This document shows positions 41,909-49,607 of a DNA stretch of 64,000 nt, in pieces. How positions within the stretch are numbered: position 1 is the stretch's first letter; each line of letters begins with the position of its first letter. The notes beneath the pieces were generated by a model. That model made no database searches, had not been told where the DNA came from, and was given only the letters and a program-made list of their open reading frames with translations. Made by a program: the position numbers and the translations under genes. This stretch comes from Pedomonas mirosovicensis (GTDB lineage: Bacteria > Pseudomonadota > Alphaproteobacteria > Sphingomonadales > Sphingomonadaceae): positions 338,501-402,500 of the forward strand of contig NZ_JAKFIA010000002.1 in assembly GCF_022569295.1 (NCBI RefSeq), in the 5' to 3' direction.

Positions 41909-42718
41909 TCACAGGACCATGATCGGCGTCAGGCGCCAGATGCGCGTCAGGCTGTCGCCCACCGCCGTGTCGCCCGCCTGTATCCAGCAATGGGCCTCGA
42001 ACGGGTCCGCCGCCACGCCGAACACCCAGCGCGCCTCGATGCCATGGCGGCGCAGGAAGCGCTTCAGCACCAGGCTGTTGAACAGGCAGCGGTCCTTCTG
42101 GCTGTAGAACAGGGGGGCGAGGTAGAAAAACAGATCCGCCAGCCGGTTCAGCTCGGCCGCTGGCACATCAGCGCGGCGGGCGCGGCGGCGCGGGCGTTGC
42201 CGCTCCAGCCAGGCAAGCGCGCGCAATGGCAGCAAGACGAACAGAACGGCGCTTGAGGTCAGCGCCATCAGAAAATGCCAGGCCTCGCGGAGAGAAACGC
42301 GTGGCGGGCGAAGATCCCCGCTTCCCATAGCCTCGTGGGTGGCGCGCACGGTCTGCAGCGTCACCATCTGCTTGCCGCGGCGGGGGTCCGTCGTCACCAC
42401 GCCGTTGTCCAGCAATTCCTGCACAACTTCCGGCTCAAGCCGCCCGGCAGGCAGGCACTCTGCCTGCAACGCCGCGTCGCAGTCGATCAGCGCCAGGGCC
42501 GCGCGCGCTTGATGGGGAGGCAGGCCGCAATAGGCGCCGTGCCGCAGGTCGAGGAAAACCAGATAGCCGTCGGCGAGGCAGGCGTGGCAATGGCGGGAGA
42601 GCTGCATCACCGGGGCGGGCGCGGGGCGCCGGCTCCGCAGGTAATAGACATTGGGCGCAGCGTCCTGCCCGCAGGCGGCGGCGCATCTGTTATCGCCGAA
42701 GGGGCGGTCAACGGCCAT
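41909..42718 (-). CDS. lasso peptide leader protease (RRE-transglutaminase B protein)
   Basis: Recognises and removes the leader of the precursor. The 269-aa product fuses both functions. An N-terminal PqqD-like recognition element (DGYLVFLDLRHGAYCGLP, about residues 50-67, continuing to about 110) precedes a C-terminal transglutaminase-like Cys protease with the triad Cys in KDRCLFNSLVLKRFL, His in EAHCWI and Asp in AVGDS (about residues 215-260). A hydrophobic linker (ALTSSAVLFVLLPLRALAWL) joins them. In many clusters these are separate B1 and B2 genes. Confidence 0.9.
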   Translation of the reverse strand: MAVDRPFGDNRCAAACGQDAAPNVYYLRSRRPAPAPVMQLSRHCHACLADGYLVFLDLRHGAYCGLPPHQARAALALIDCDAALQAECLPAGRLEPEVVQELLDNGVVTTDPRRGKQMVTLQTVRATHEAMGSGDLRPPRVSLREAWHFLMALTSSAVLFVLLPLRALAWLERQRPRRRARRADVPAAELNRLADLFFYLAPLFYSQKDRCLFNSLVLKRFLRRHGIEARWVFGVAADPFEAHCWIQAGDTAVGDSLTRIWRLTPIMVL

Positions 42719-43016
42719 GGGTCCGCATATGCTCCGGCCCGCCGGCGCGCATGCGGGGCGGCTGGGCGAAGCGGGCGCGATTTTCCACCGCCGTCATGGC
42801 CCTACGGATGGCAAGGGGCTTTCAGCATGGCGCCCCACGCCTGGCCCAAGGGAAGCCCCCTTTGGTTGTTGCGGTTATGCGTCCAAACGCCAGCATGGCT
42901 GTCTCCACCGTCTTTATTCGAAAGGCGAATTTCCGGCGCGTCGGTTGAAAGTCTAATGGACGGGCGGGGAGGGCCGAAATCTATAGTTCCGATATTGCCG
43001 CCAGGCTCGGAGCAGC

Positions 43017-43051
43017 CGGCTGTGCAGTCCGGAGGAAGGCCTGCACAGCCG
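43017..43051 (-). promoter_or_regulatory. stem-loop between lasso precursor and B/C genes
   Basis: Perfect 11-bp inverted repeat CGGCTGTGCAG / CTGCACAGCCG with a 13-base loop, starting nine bases after the precursor stop. No T-run follows, so it should attenuate or protect the 3' end of the precursor mRNA rather than fully terminate. The rest of the 340-bp A-B gap shows no further feature. Confidence 0.65.
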
Positions 43052-43059
43052 TCGTCAGC

Positions 43060-43155
43060 TTACATGTACATGTACGCCATCATCGCCGGATCCCAAATCT
43101 TGCCAGCCGGCATCAGCTGTTTGGTTTCCGAAGTCACACGACCAAATTTCAACAT
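43060..43155 (-). CDS. lasso peptide precursor (31 aa), non-canonical core
   Basis: A 31-residue peptide on the same strand as, and upstream of, the B and C genes. GGAG lies about ten bases before the ATG. The leader MLKFGRVTSETK matches the astexin-type pattern G-[KR]-x-[ST]-x-E-T-[KR] (astexin: LGKASAETR), with Thr at the position before last. The core would then be QLMPAGKIWD followed by PAMMAYMYM. The only acidic residue is Asp22, core position 10, where lasso rings use a Gly/Ala/Ser/Cys at position 1 and Asp/Glu at 7-9. So it is either an unusual lasso or cleaved one or two residues later. Confidence 0.7.
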   Translation of the reverse strand: MLKFGRVTSETKQLMPAGKIWDPAMMAYMYM

Positions 43156-43366
43156 GGGTGTTCTCCATTTGCGAAAAATTTTGGGGTGCCGCCACGGCGG
43201 CATGCAAAATGGTATCCAAAGGTCGTGGAGGCACCGACTCAATAGTCATCATATTGTTGCGGCCCAACGGTCGAACCGTTCGTCCGGCAGGGGCTTGTTC
43301 TCGGGCCTGCCCATGCGAATGTTAGGGCCGAAGCGCTTTTCTGCCTTTTGTTTCAAGGAGCCAGCC

Positions 43367-44068
43367 ATGATTGACCTGTTCTATTGGCCCACGCCCAACG
43401 GGCACAAGATTACGATGTTCCTGGAGGAGGCGGGCCTGGAATACCGCATCCTTCCGGTGGACATTCGCGCCGGCGACCAGTTCAAGCCGGAATTCCTGGC
43501 CATTTCGCCCAACAACCGGATGCCGGCTATCATCGACCATGCGCCGCTGGACGGCGGCGAGCCGGTGAGCGTGTTCGAGTCTGGCGCCATTCTCGTCTAT
43601 CTGGGAGAGAAGACTGGCGCCTTCCTCCCCCAGGACATTCGCGAGCGCAAGACGGCGCTGGAGTGGCTGTTCTGGCAGATGGGCGGTCTGGGGCCGATGG
43701 CGGGCCAGAACCACCACTTCAACATGTACGCGCCCGAGAAGATTCCCTACGCCATCGATCGCTACGTCAAGGAAACCAACCGCCTCTATGGCGTGCTCGA
43801 CCGGCGGCTGGAAGGGCGCGCCTATATCGCGGGCGATGACTATTCGGTTGCCGACATGGCGGCCTATCCATGGATTGTCCCCCACGAGCGGCAGGGCCAG
43901 AACCTGAATGACTTCCCCAACCTGAAGGCGTGGTTCGAGCGGGTGAAGGCGCGCCCGGCGACCATTCGCGCCTACGCCAAGGCCGAGGAATTTCAGGACA
44001 AGCCGATGACCGAGGAAGCGCGCAAAATCCTGTTCGGGCAGACAGCGGGCGGCCCCGCCAAGGCCTGA
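43367..44068 (+). CDS. glutathione S-transferase, YfcG/YghU-like
   Basis: A 233-aa cytosolic GST. The N-terminal thioredoxin fold has FYWPTPNGHKITMFLEEAGL (residues 5-24, with the TPNG active-site loop of the nu class) and NNRMPAIIDH with the cis-Pro. The all-helical C-terminal domain includes YSVADMAAYPW near residue 166. Nu-class enzymes act as disulfide-bond oxidoreductases using glutathione. AAGGAG is seven bases before the ATG. It is divergent from the lasso precursor across 211 bp and probably unrelated to it. Confidence 0.9.
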   Translation: MIDLFYWPTPNGHKITMFLEEAGLEYRILPVDIRAGDQFKPEFLAISPNNRMPAIIDHAPLDGGEPVSVFESGAILVYLGEKTGAFLPQDIRERKTALEWLFWQMGGLGPMAGQNHHFNMYAPEKIPYAIDRYVKETNRLYGVLDRRLEGRAYIAGDDYSVADMAAYPWIVPHERQGQNLNDFPNLKAWFERVKARPATIRAYAKAEEFQDKPMTEEARKILFGQTAGGPAKA

Positions 44069-44226
44069 ACCGGCAGGAGCCGGCTGGGCCCTGCAGGGCC
44101 TGCACGCCGGTTTTGATCGAATGCGTTCCGAAAAACGAACGGAAGATCGAAAGGGGGGGCAAAGCCACTGGCTGAGCGGCCCCCTTTCATCGTCTTGAGT
44201 TTGCGTCCCCACGCCGGGTGGGCGCA

Positions 44227-44475
44227 TCATGGCCGCCGCTGGGCGTTGGAAAAGACGAAGCCGATGGCGGTGCCGACCACGAGGGAGATCAGTCCCGTAG
44301 CCCAGGCGCGCAGCTCCGTATCGCCGAGATAAAGGGCGATGATGAGAAAGGCGGTGCCAATGGCCAGCGCCCCGCCGGCGATGAGCGCGCCTGCCTTCAC
44401 CCGGATCAGCTCGCCCCGGTCCTCCGTCACGCCGTCGGGCTTGATGACCTCTTCCGATTGAATGATCCGGGTCAT
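44227..44475 (-). CDS. small two-helix membrane protein
   Basis: An 82-aa predicted inner-membrane protein with two hydrophobic segments (AGALIAGGALAIGTAFLIIALYL, here about residues 29-51 in two parts, and ATGLISLVVGTAIGFVF about 60-76). Charged N-terminus and a basic tail (SNAQRRP). GAGAGGA precedes the ATG at 44475. The family is not recognised; an antiholin-like or stress role is possible but unsupported. Confidence 0.55.
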   Translation of the reverse strand: MTRIIQSEEVIKPDGVTEDRGELIRVKAGALIAGGALAIGTAFLIIALYLGDTELRAWATGLISLVVGTAIGFVFSNAQRRP

Positions 44476-44724
44476 GCATCCTCTCCAGCGGCCATCAGGC
44501 CCTTGGCGGCGGAAAGCGTGGCGATGAGGCTCCTGATGGAACTCCTGCAGCGATGGGCGGGCGCATCCGGCGCGACACCGGCGCCGCGCCGCCATCGGGC
44601 TGGCGGAGCGTTGGCGCGCAACCGGCTGGCTGGGCAGTTCTTCCTCCTGTGGGGCCGGCCACAGAGGCGCGGGCGCGGTTCAGCTTCGGCCGGTAACAGC
44701 CTTGTGCCACCCGATGCCGTGGCC

Positions 44725-44943
44725 TCACCCCAGAATGCCGACGATCTCCACGTCCAGCCTGCTCGGGTCCTCCACGAAACCGATGTGCCTGCGTCCCCGC
44801 TCCTGCTGCTGGCGATAGGCTTTCATCACCGACAGGGCGCGGCGGATGATCTCGGTCCGGGTGGTGCACTGCTCCTGCGCCAGTGTCTCAAGAAACGCGG
44901 CGACCTCCTGGCTCAGTTCGATGCTCATGCGAACCTTGGCCAT
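44725..44943 (-). CDS. ribbon-helix-helix (CopG-like) protein
   Basis: A 72-aa protein beginning MAKVRMSIELSQEVAAFLETLAQ, with RTEIIRRALSVMKAYRQQ: one beta strand plus two helices as in ribbon-helix-helix DNA-binding proteins, often antitoxins. No toxin gene is found next to it (the 250 bp downstream hold no credible frame), so it may be an orphan regulator. GGGAG lies ten bases before the ATG at 44943. Confidence 0.7.
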   Translation of the reverse strand: MAKVRMSIELSQEVAAFLETLAQEQCTTRTEIIRRALSVMKAYRQQQERGRRHIGFVEDPSRLDVEIVGILG

Positions 44944-45053
44944 TGCTTGCTCCCGTGAAGTGCGCGCCCGCACATGCTGCGCTGTTCGCTGCGCCCATTA
45001 TGTGCGGTTCACACGCATATTCAATGCAGGAGCCGGCAAGGGAAACTCCCTTG

Positions 45054-45560
45054 TCAGGGAGGCCCGTGCATCTGCGGCGCGGGGGCCGCCCGGCGGGCCG
45101 CCGCATCATCGCAGGCAGCCACGCCGGGCACGGCGGGGGGCAACGGGGAGGCATGGCCGGCCGCCCGCGCCAGATGTGTCCATCGGGCAATGGGCTGCCG
45201 AATAATTCGATTGTTGCGGAATAATGCAAATTCACCTTGCGAAATCGGGGAGCGGCTATTATTTCGAATGTTATCGAAATGAAAGGAGCCAGCATGAATC
45301 CCCTCTTCCAGCTTCCCGCTCTTGCCGGGGGCATCCTCACCCGCATGGTCAAGGCTCTGGCTGGCTGCTGCCGCACGGCGGCGCACATTCCCTTCGGCGC
45401 GCAGCGCGACCTTGGCATGAGCGCGTTCCATCCCCGGCCGCAGGCGCACGCCTGCTGCGCTTGCGATTGCGGGGCGTGACGGCCTGAGACGGACGGCATA
45501 CGCGGCCAGCGCGACGGCGAGGGTCAGAGTCAACACGGCGATTGCGATGCTGATGGCCAT
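45054..45560 (-). CDS. SOS-promoter-driven small membrane ORF (C-terminal extent uncertain)
   Basis: The frame begins at 45560 with AGGAG 11-12 bases upstream and a strongly hydrophobic N-terminus (MAISIAIAVLTLTLAVALAAY) followed by RLRPSRP, a one-helix membrane protein. A near-consensus promoter overlapped by a LexA box lies 75 bp upstream (45635-45665), so a damage-induced transcript should enter here. LexA-controlled one-helix membrane proteins such as Caulobacter SidA inhibit cell division; similarity is positional only. The frame is open for 168 codons, but the last third crosses an apparent promoter and is doubtful. It overlaps the plus-strand ORF at 45294-45479. Confidence 0.42.
   Translation of the reverse strand: MAISIAIAVLTLTLAVALAAYAVRLRPSRPAIASAAGVRLRPGMERAHAKVALRAEGNVRRRAAAASQSLDHAGEDAPGKSGKLEEGIHAGSFHFDNIRNNSRSPISQGEFALFRNNRIIRQPIARWTHLARAAGHASPLPPAVPGVAACDDAAARRAAPAPQMHGPP
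45294..45479 (+). CDS. small Cys-rich-tail protein, weakly DUF1127-like
   Basis: A 61-aa frame starting with an ideal ribosome site (AAAGGAGCCAGC-ATG). The product has a helical middle (GILTRMVKALAGCC) and RDLGMSAF, reminiscent of the R-D-[IL]-G-[LM]-S motif of DUF1127 proteins, and ends CCACDCGA. Upstream lies an inverted repeat ATTTCGA / TCGAAAT (45261-45280). It is antisense to the SOS-driven ORF on minus; probably only one of the two is translated over this stretch. Confidence 0.42.
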   Translation: MNPLFQLPALAGGILTRMVKALAGCCRTAAHIPFGAQRDLGMSAFHPRPQAHACCACDCGA

Positions 45561-45634
45561 GGCGGTCCCCGTCTCCTCATCCCCTGCTTCAACCGAAGCT
45601 GTTCCAACCGAGACTCGAACGCCACGAACAATGA

Positions 45635-45665
45635 GAACATAACGTGAACATATTCATCGTGTCAA
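45635..45665 (-). promoter_or_regulatory. LexA-box-controlled sigma70 promoter
   Basis: On the minus strand: TTGACA (45665-45660), a 17-bp spacer, then TTATGT (45642-45637). The LexA box GTTC-N7-GTTC (45649-45635) overlaps the -10 and spacer, so LexA bound there would block RNA polymerase. This is a full, well-spaced SOS promoter pointing toward 45560. Confidence 0.72.
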
Positions 45666-45708
45666 GTCGCGTCTGCCTTGGTGGCGGCATCGGCCGGTGG
45701 CGTGTGGC

Positions 45709-46881
45709 TCAGGGGCGCAGCACCACCTTGGTCACCTCGTTCTGCCGGTTGGCGAAGATGTCGTAGCCCTTGGGGGCTTCCTCCAGCGACAGGCGGTGGC
45801 TGATGACGAAGGAGGGGTCGATCTCCCCGGCCTCGATCCGCTGCAACAGCGGCCGGAGATACTTGTGCACGTGGGTCTGGCCCATGCGGAAGGTCAGGCC
45901 TTTGTTGAAGGCCGCGCCGATCGGCATCTTGTCCATCATGCCGCCGTAAACGCCGGCAATGGAAACGGTGCCGCCCTTGCGGCAGGCCATTACCATCTGG
46001 CGCAGGGCGTGGGGCCTGTCGGTCACCAGCATCACGGCGGCCTTGGCCCGGTCCATCAGGTTGTCCGGCGTCAGGCCGTGGGCTTCCATGCCCACCGAGT
46101 CGAGGCAGGCATCCGGCCCGCGCCCGCCGGTCATCTCGCGCAGGGCATCGAGGATGTTGGTCTCCTCGAAGTCGAGCGTCTCGGCTCCTGCCTCGGCGGC
46201 CATGGCAAGGCGCGTCGGGTGGTGGTCAATGGCGATCACCCGGCCGGCCCCCAGCATGAACAGCGAGCGGATGGCGAACTGCCCCACCGGCCCGCAGCCC
46301 CACACCGCCACCGTGTCGCCGGGCTTCACGTCGCAATTTTCGGCGGCCATGTAGCCGGTGGGGAAGATGTCGGTGAGGAACAGCACCTTGTCGTCGGACA
46401 GGCTGTCGGGCACCTTCATGCAGCCCACGTCGGCGAAGGGCACGCGCACATATTCCGCCTGTCCGCCCGCATAGCCGCCCAGCATGTGCGAGTAGCCGAA
46501 GATGGCCGAGGGCGTGTAGCCGAAGAGGGTGGAGGCGATTTCCGCGCCGTCGACGGTGTTGGAATTATCGCACAGCGACCAGTATTCATTCTTGCAGAAG
46601 AAACAGTTGCCGCAGGCGATGGGGAAGGGGATGACCACCCGGTCGCCCACCTTCAGCCGGGTGACTTCCTGGCCCGTCTCCACCACCTCGCCCATGAACT
46701 CATGGCCCAGGATATCGCCGGACTTCATGGTGGGAATGTACCCGTCGTAGATGTGCAGGTCCGAGCCGCAGATGGCGGTGGATGTCACCTTGACGATGGC
46801 GTCGCGGGGTTTGACGATCTTGGGGTCGGGCACTGTCTCCACCCGAACGTCCCGTTTGCCGTGCCAGACGAGCGCGCGCAT
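45709..46881 (-). CDS. zinc-dependent alcohol dehydrogenase (glutathione-independent formaldehyde dehydrogenase-like)
   Basis: A 390-aa medium-chain dehydrogenase. Catalytic-zinc ligands are in [14 protein letters not shown] (about residues 34-47) and GHEFMGEV (about 59-66). The structural-zinc lobe is [19 protein letters not shown], and the NAD fold has [11 protein letters not shown] near 190. This type is common in sphingomonads and rhizobia beside an SRPBCC protein, as here (46960-47721), and its substrate is not settled. The start at 46881 has a GAGG-like site. The product is full length. Confidence 0.88.
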   Translation of the reverse strand: MRALVWHGKRDVRVETVPDPKIVKPRDAIVKVTSTAICGSDLHIYDGYIPTMKSGDILGHEFMGEVVETGQEVTRLKVGDRVVIPFPIACGNCFFCKNEYWSLCDNSNTVDGAEIASTLFGYTPSAIFGYSHMLGGYAGGQAEYVRVPFADVGCMKVPDSLSDDKVLFLTDIFPTGYMAAENCDVKPGDTVAVWGCGPVGQFAIRSLFMLGAGRVIAIDHHPTRLAMAAEAGAETLDFEETNILDALREMTGGRGPDACLDSVGMEAHGLTPDNLMDRAKAAVMLVTDRPHALRQMVMACRKGGTVSIAGVYGGMMDKMPIGAAFNKGLTFRMGQTHVHKYLRPLLQRIEAGEIDPSFVISHRLSLEEAPKGYDIFANRQNEVTKVVLRP

Positions 46882-46959
46882 GAACTCCTCCTTGCCTCCG
46901 CTTCCCGAAGCGCCGCGGAAAAAACCGTTCCGAAAAAAATGGCGAGGGGGCTTCTCCGG

Positions 46960-47721
46960 TCAGCCGTTCACCAGGCTCTGGGGCATGTTGACCGTGATTT
47001 CCCCCGCTTCCATCAGTTGCTTGAAGCGACGTAAGTCGCGCCGGAGCTGGATTGTCGGCTCGCGGTGCAGCAGCTTGGCCAGCATGCGGCCTGTCTGGCC
47101 CGCCGGCGGCTTGTAGAGGATGACCGCATGCACTTCCGTGCCCTGGCCTGCGGGCGCATCGCGAAACTCCACCCAGCCCGTGTTCTTCACCATGGCCTTT
47201 TCCTCCGACGACCAGGCGATGCGCTGGCCGGGCACGTCTTCCGTCACCAGCGCGGTCCATTTGAGGGTGACGCCCGCCGGTCCCTTCACCGACCATTCGG
47301 AGCGGGTCTCGTCCGTCACCTCCACCTTTTCCACATATTCCATGATTTCGGCGAGGTTGGCGAAGTTGCGCCAGAAATCATAAAGCTCTTGCCGGGGCCG
47401 GTTGATCGTCACCGACCACGAGGCCGCCGCCGCGCTGCTCCATCCGCGCTTGCGGGCTTCCTCCTCCTCCAGCCGGCTGGGTGCGAAGGCGCGGCGCACC
47501 GGGGCCATGCCGGCAAGACCGCGCGCCACCAGCAGGCCGCCAGCCAGCCCCGCGGCCCAGCCGAGCGCGCCGCCGCGCCGGATGCCCCAGCCTGCGAGCA
47601 ATCCGCCGGCGGCAACGGAGACCGCGCGTTCGCCGCCGCCCAGCGGCTGGCGCGGGCTGCGCTGCGCGCCGGCCGGCGCGGCGCTGTCGGCTATCACAGA
47701 GTCGTTGGTCGCGCGGTCCAT
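46960..47721 (-). CDS. SRPBCC-domain protein with N-terminal membrane segments
   Basis: A 253-aa protein. N-terminal hydrophobic helices (AVSVAAGGLLAGWGI; LGWAAGLAGGLLVARGLAG, about residues 33-72) precede a START/SRPBCC domain (SVTINRPRQELYDFWRNFANL, about 102-122, then WTALVTEDVPGQRIAW) that binds hydrophobic ligands. It lies just upstream of the zinc dehydrogenase on the same strand (78 bp), a recurrent pair. GGAGG is eight bases before the ATG at 47721. Confidence 0.82.
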   Translation of the reverse strand: MDRATNDSVIADSAAPAGAQRSPRQPLGGGERAVSVAAGGLLAGWGIRRGGALGWAAGLAGGLLVARGLAGMAPVRRAFAPSRLEEEEARKRGWSSAAAASWSVTINRPRQELYDFWRNFANLAEIMEYVEKVEVTDETRSEWSVKGPAGVTLKWTALVTEDVPGQRIAWSSEEKAMVKNTGWVEFRDAPAGQGTEVHAVILYKPPAGQTGRMLAKLLHREPTIQLRRDLRRFKQLMEAGEITVNMPQSLVNG

Positions 47722-48020
47722 GGCGGCGCCTCCCTCCAGGATATGAGTGACCAGGCCGCAGGCCGGCAAGGCGTGGCGCCGGCTGCGGGAATGGTCGAAC
47801 GAGGGAACAAACGATGCGCCACCGCGACCGTTCCTCTCCCGCGCGATGGCAGAAATCTGGAGTAGGCCATGTGGATGGGTGTCGATGCGCCGCGCACATG
47901 GCAGCTATGCGCCTGCCCCCCCTTCCCGCTATGGGGCGGACGTGCAACACATCATACCTGGGCGGCCCATATGTCCGGTGGATCTTTGGGACAGGCCGAA
48001 CCATCGAGGAGCAGCAAGCC

Positions 48021-48914
48021 ATGTCACGCGCGTCCCTGTCGTTTCCCCACTTTCTGCTCGCGCTGGCCATCGTGGCGGTCTGGGGCACCAATTTCGTGGT
48101 GATCCGCTTCGGGCTCAACCACCTGCCGCCGCTGCTGTTCGCTGCGCTTCGCTTCGCCTTTGCCTTTTTTCCGACAGCCCTGTTCGTGCGGCGGCCCAAG
48201 GTGCCGCTGGGCAAGCTGGCCGCTTATGGCCTTGCCATCGGCGCGGGGCAGTTCGGCCTGCTGTTCATTGCGATGAAGGGCTACATCTCCCCCGGCCTTG
48301 CTTCGCTCGTGGTGCAAAGCCAGGCCTTCTTTACCATCGGCCTCGCCATCCTCTTGATCGGGGAGCGGCTGCGGGCCCACCAGTGGGTCGCGGTTGGCAT
48401 GGCTGCCAGCGGCATCGGGCTCATCGCCTGGATGGGCGGGGGCGACGCCACGCTGCTGGGCCTTGCGCTGGTGCTGCTGGCCGGGCTCAGCTGGGCGGCC
48501 GGCAACCTGATCGCCCGCTCGACGCCGGGCGTCAACATGGTCGCCTATGTGGTGTGGAGCAGCCTGTTCGCCATTCCGCCTCTCGTCATCCTGTCTCTGG
48601 TTTTTGAAGGGCCGCAGGCCATCATGACCGGCCTCACCCAGGCCGATGCCGCAACGTGGGGCGCGGTGCTGTGGCAGACGATCGGCAACAGCCTGTTCGG
48701 CTATGCCGCTTTCGGCTGGCTGCTCTCCCGTTATCCGGCCGCCACCGTCGCGCCCATGAGCCTGCTCGTTCCTGTATTCGGCATGGGCGCTTCGGCCTGG
48801 TGGCTGGGCGAGAGCCTGCCGGCATGGAAGCTGGCCGCCGCCGCCATCGTGCTCGGCGGGTTGGCCGTCAATCTGTTCTGGAGGCCCCGCCCGGCTGCCG
48901 CCAAGGCGGCCTGA
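48021..48914 (+). CDS. EamA-family transporter (drug/metabolite exporter)
   Basis: A 297-aa inner-membrane protein with ten predicted helices in two EamA repeats (VAVWGTNFVVIRFGLNHLPP in the first; WAAGNLIARSTPG starts the second). The layout resembles EamA exporters of amino acids or metabolites such as YdeD (O-acetylserine/cysteine). GAGGAG lies upstream of the ATG. A hairpin at 48933-48957 follows the stop. The substrate cannot be told from sequence. Confidence 0.87.
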   Translation: MSRASLSFPHFLLALAIVAVWGTNFVVIRFGLNHLPPLLFAALRFAFAFFPTALFVRRPKVPLGKLAAYGLAIGAGQFGLLFIAMKGYISPGLASLVVQSQAFFTIGLAILLIGERLRAHQWVAVGMAASGIGLIAWMGGGDATLLGLALVLLAGLSWAAGNLIARSTPGVNMVAYVVWSSLFAIPPLVILSLVFEGPQAIMTGLTQADAATWGAVLWQTIGNSLFGYAAFGWLLSRYPAATVAPMSLLVPVFGMGASAWWLGESLPAWKLAAAAIVLGGLAVNLFWRPRPAAAKAA

Positions 48915-48932
48915 GCGGCGGTTTTCAAATTT

Positions 48933-48957
48933 TGCAGAGGGTCGCGGACCCTCTGCA
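48933..48957 (+). terminator. hairpin after the EamA gene
   Basis: Perfect 11-bp stem TGCAGAGGGTC / GACCCTCTGCA with a three-base loop, 18 bp after the stop codon. It is followed by CTCCCTGCTTTT, not an immediate T-run, so it may be a weak or factor-assisted terminator. Confidence 0.55.
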
Positions 48958-49103
48958 CTCCCTGCTTTTGACGGGCCGCGCCCTGCACAGGCTGCTGAAT
49001 GTGCCGGATTGCCAATATCCGCACAGCCGTTTGATCGGGTGCGATCCGAAATAAACTCCGGGAGGTGCAGAAGGGGTAAGTCCCTCCTGCAAAAACACCT
49101 GTC

Positions 49104-49607
49104 CTAAAGCAGCTGGGTGCCCCGGCGCAGCGCCGCCAGTACGTCACCATCGATCACGTAGACCGCGTGGCGCTGTGCGCCCCGGTTGACGTGGTTGCGA
49201 ACCCAGCCTTCGTAGTGCCGCTTTACCAGTCCGGCGCGCACCAGGTCGGAGACCGCGTGGGACACATTCGTCTTGCCGCTGGCGCGGATGCGCTCCCGCA
49301 TGGCTGTCTCCACCAGCCGCTCGGCCTCCTCGGGGTCATCCGGCAGCTCGTTTTTCATCGCGGCCATCAGGCGGCGGCGCAGGTCTGCCCGGCGGCGCTC
49401 ATCATGGGCGAGGGGGGCGAGGTTGTCGCTCAGCCAGTCCCGCAGCGCGACGGCGCCGCTGGCGGTCTTCACGAACGGCCCTGCCTTGCCGTCGGGCCCG
49501 GCGACCTCCGAAATCAGGTTCAGCACCATGAAGGCGTAGCGCGGCCGGCGGGAGACCTCCGCCAATGTGCTGACGATGCGGCCAACGCTGAGAGCGCTCG
49601 ATCCCAT
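49104..49607 (-). CDS. winged-helix-like hypothetical protein
   Basis: A 167-aa basic protein. The C-terminal half (SHAVSDLVRAGLVKRHYEGW, then RHAVYVIDGDVLAAL) reads like a winged-helix DNA-binding domain; the N-terminal half is helical. The frame stays open to 50060, but I start at 49607, where GAGGGA precedes the ATG and the composition becomes protein-like. A palindrome AGTGTC-N6-GACACT 88 bp upstream (49695-49712) may be its operator. The family is not recognised. Confidence 0.6.
   Translation of the reverse strand: MGSSALSVGRIVSTLAEVSRRPRYAFMVLNLISEVAGPDGKAGPFVKTASGAVALRDWLSDNLAPLAHDERRRADLRRRLMAAMKNELPDDPEEAERLVETAMRERIRASGKTNVSHAVSDLVRAGLVKRHYEGWVRNHVNRGAQRHAVYVIDGDVLAALRRGTQLL

Noticed and set aside
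43055..43140. Alternative reading of the lasso core in another frame, with Gly1 and Asp9 geometry (GWQDLGSGD)
   Set aside because: Joining it to the leader needs a missing base, opposite to the extra-base errors seen elsewhere. It lacks Thr at -2, and the in-frame reading has the ribosome site, start and leader.
44495..44724. Possible toxin gene partner for the ribbon-helix-helix protein
   Set aside because: Frames in this gap are Pro/Arg-rich shadows without a ribosome site or any toxin-like motif.
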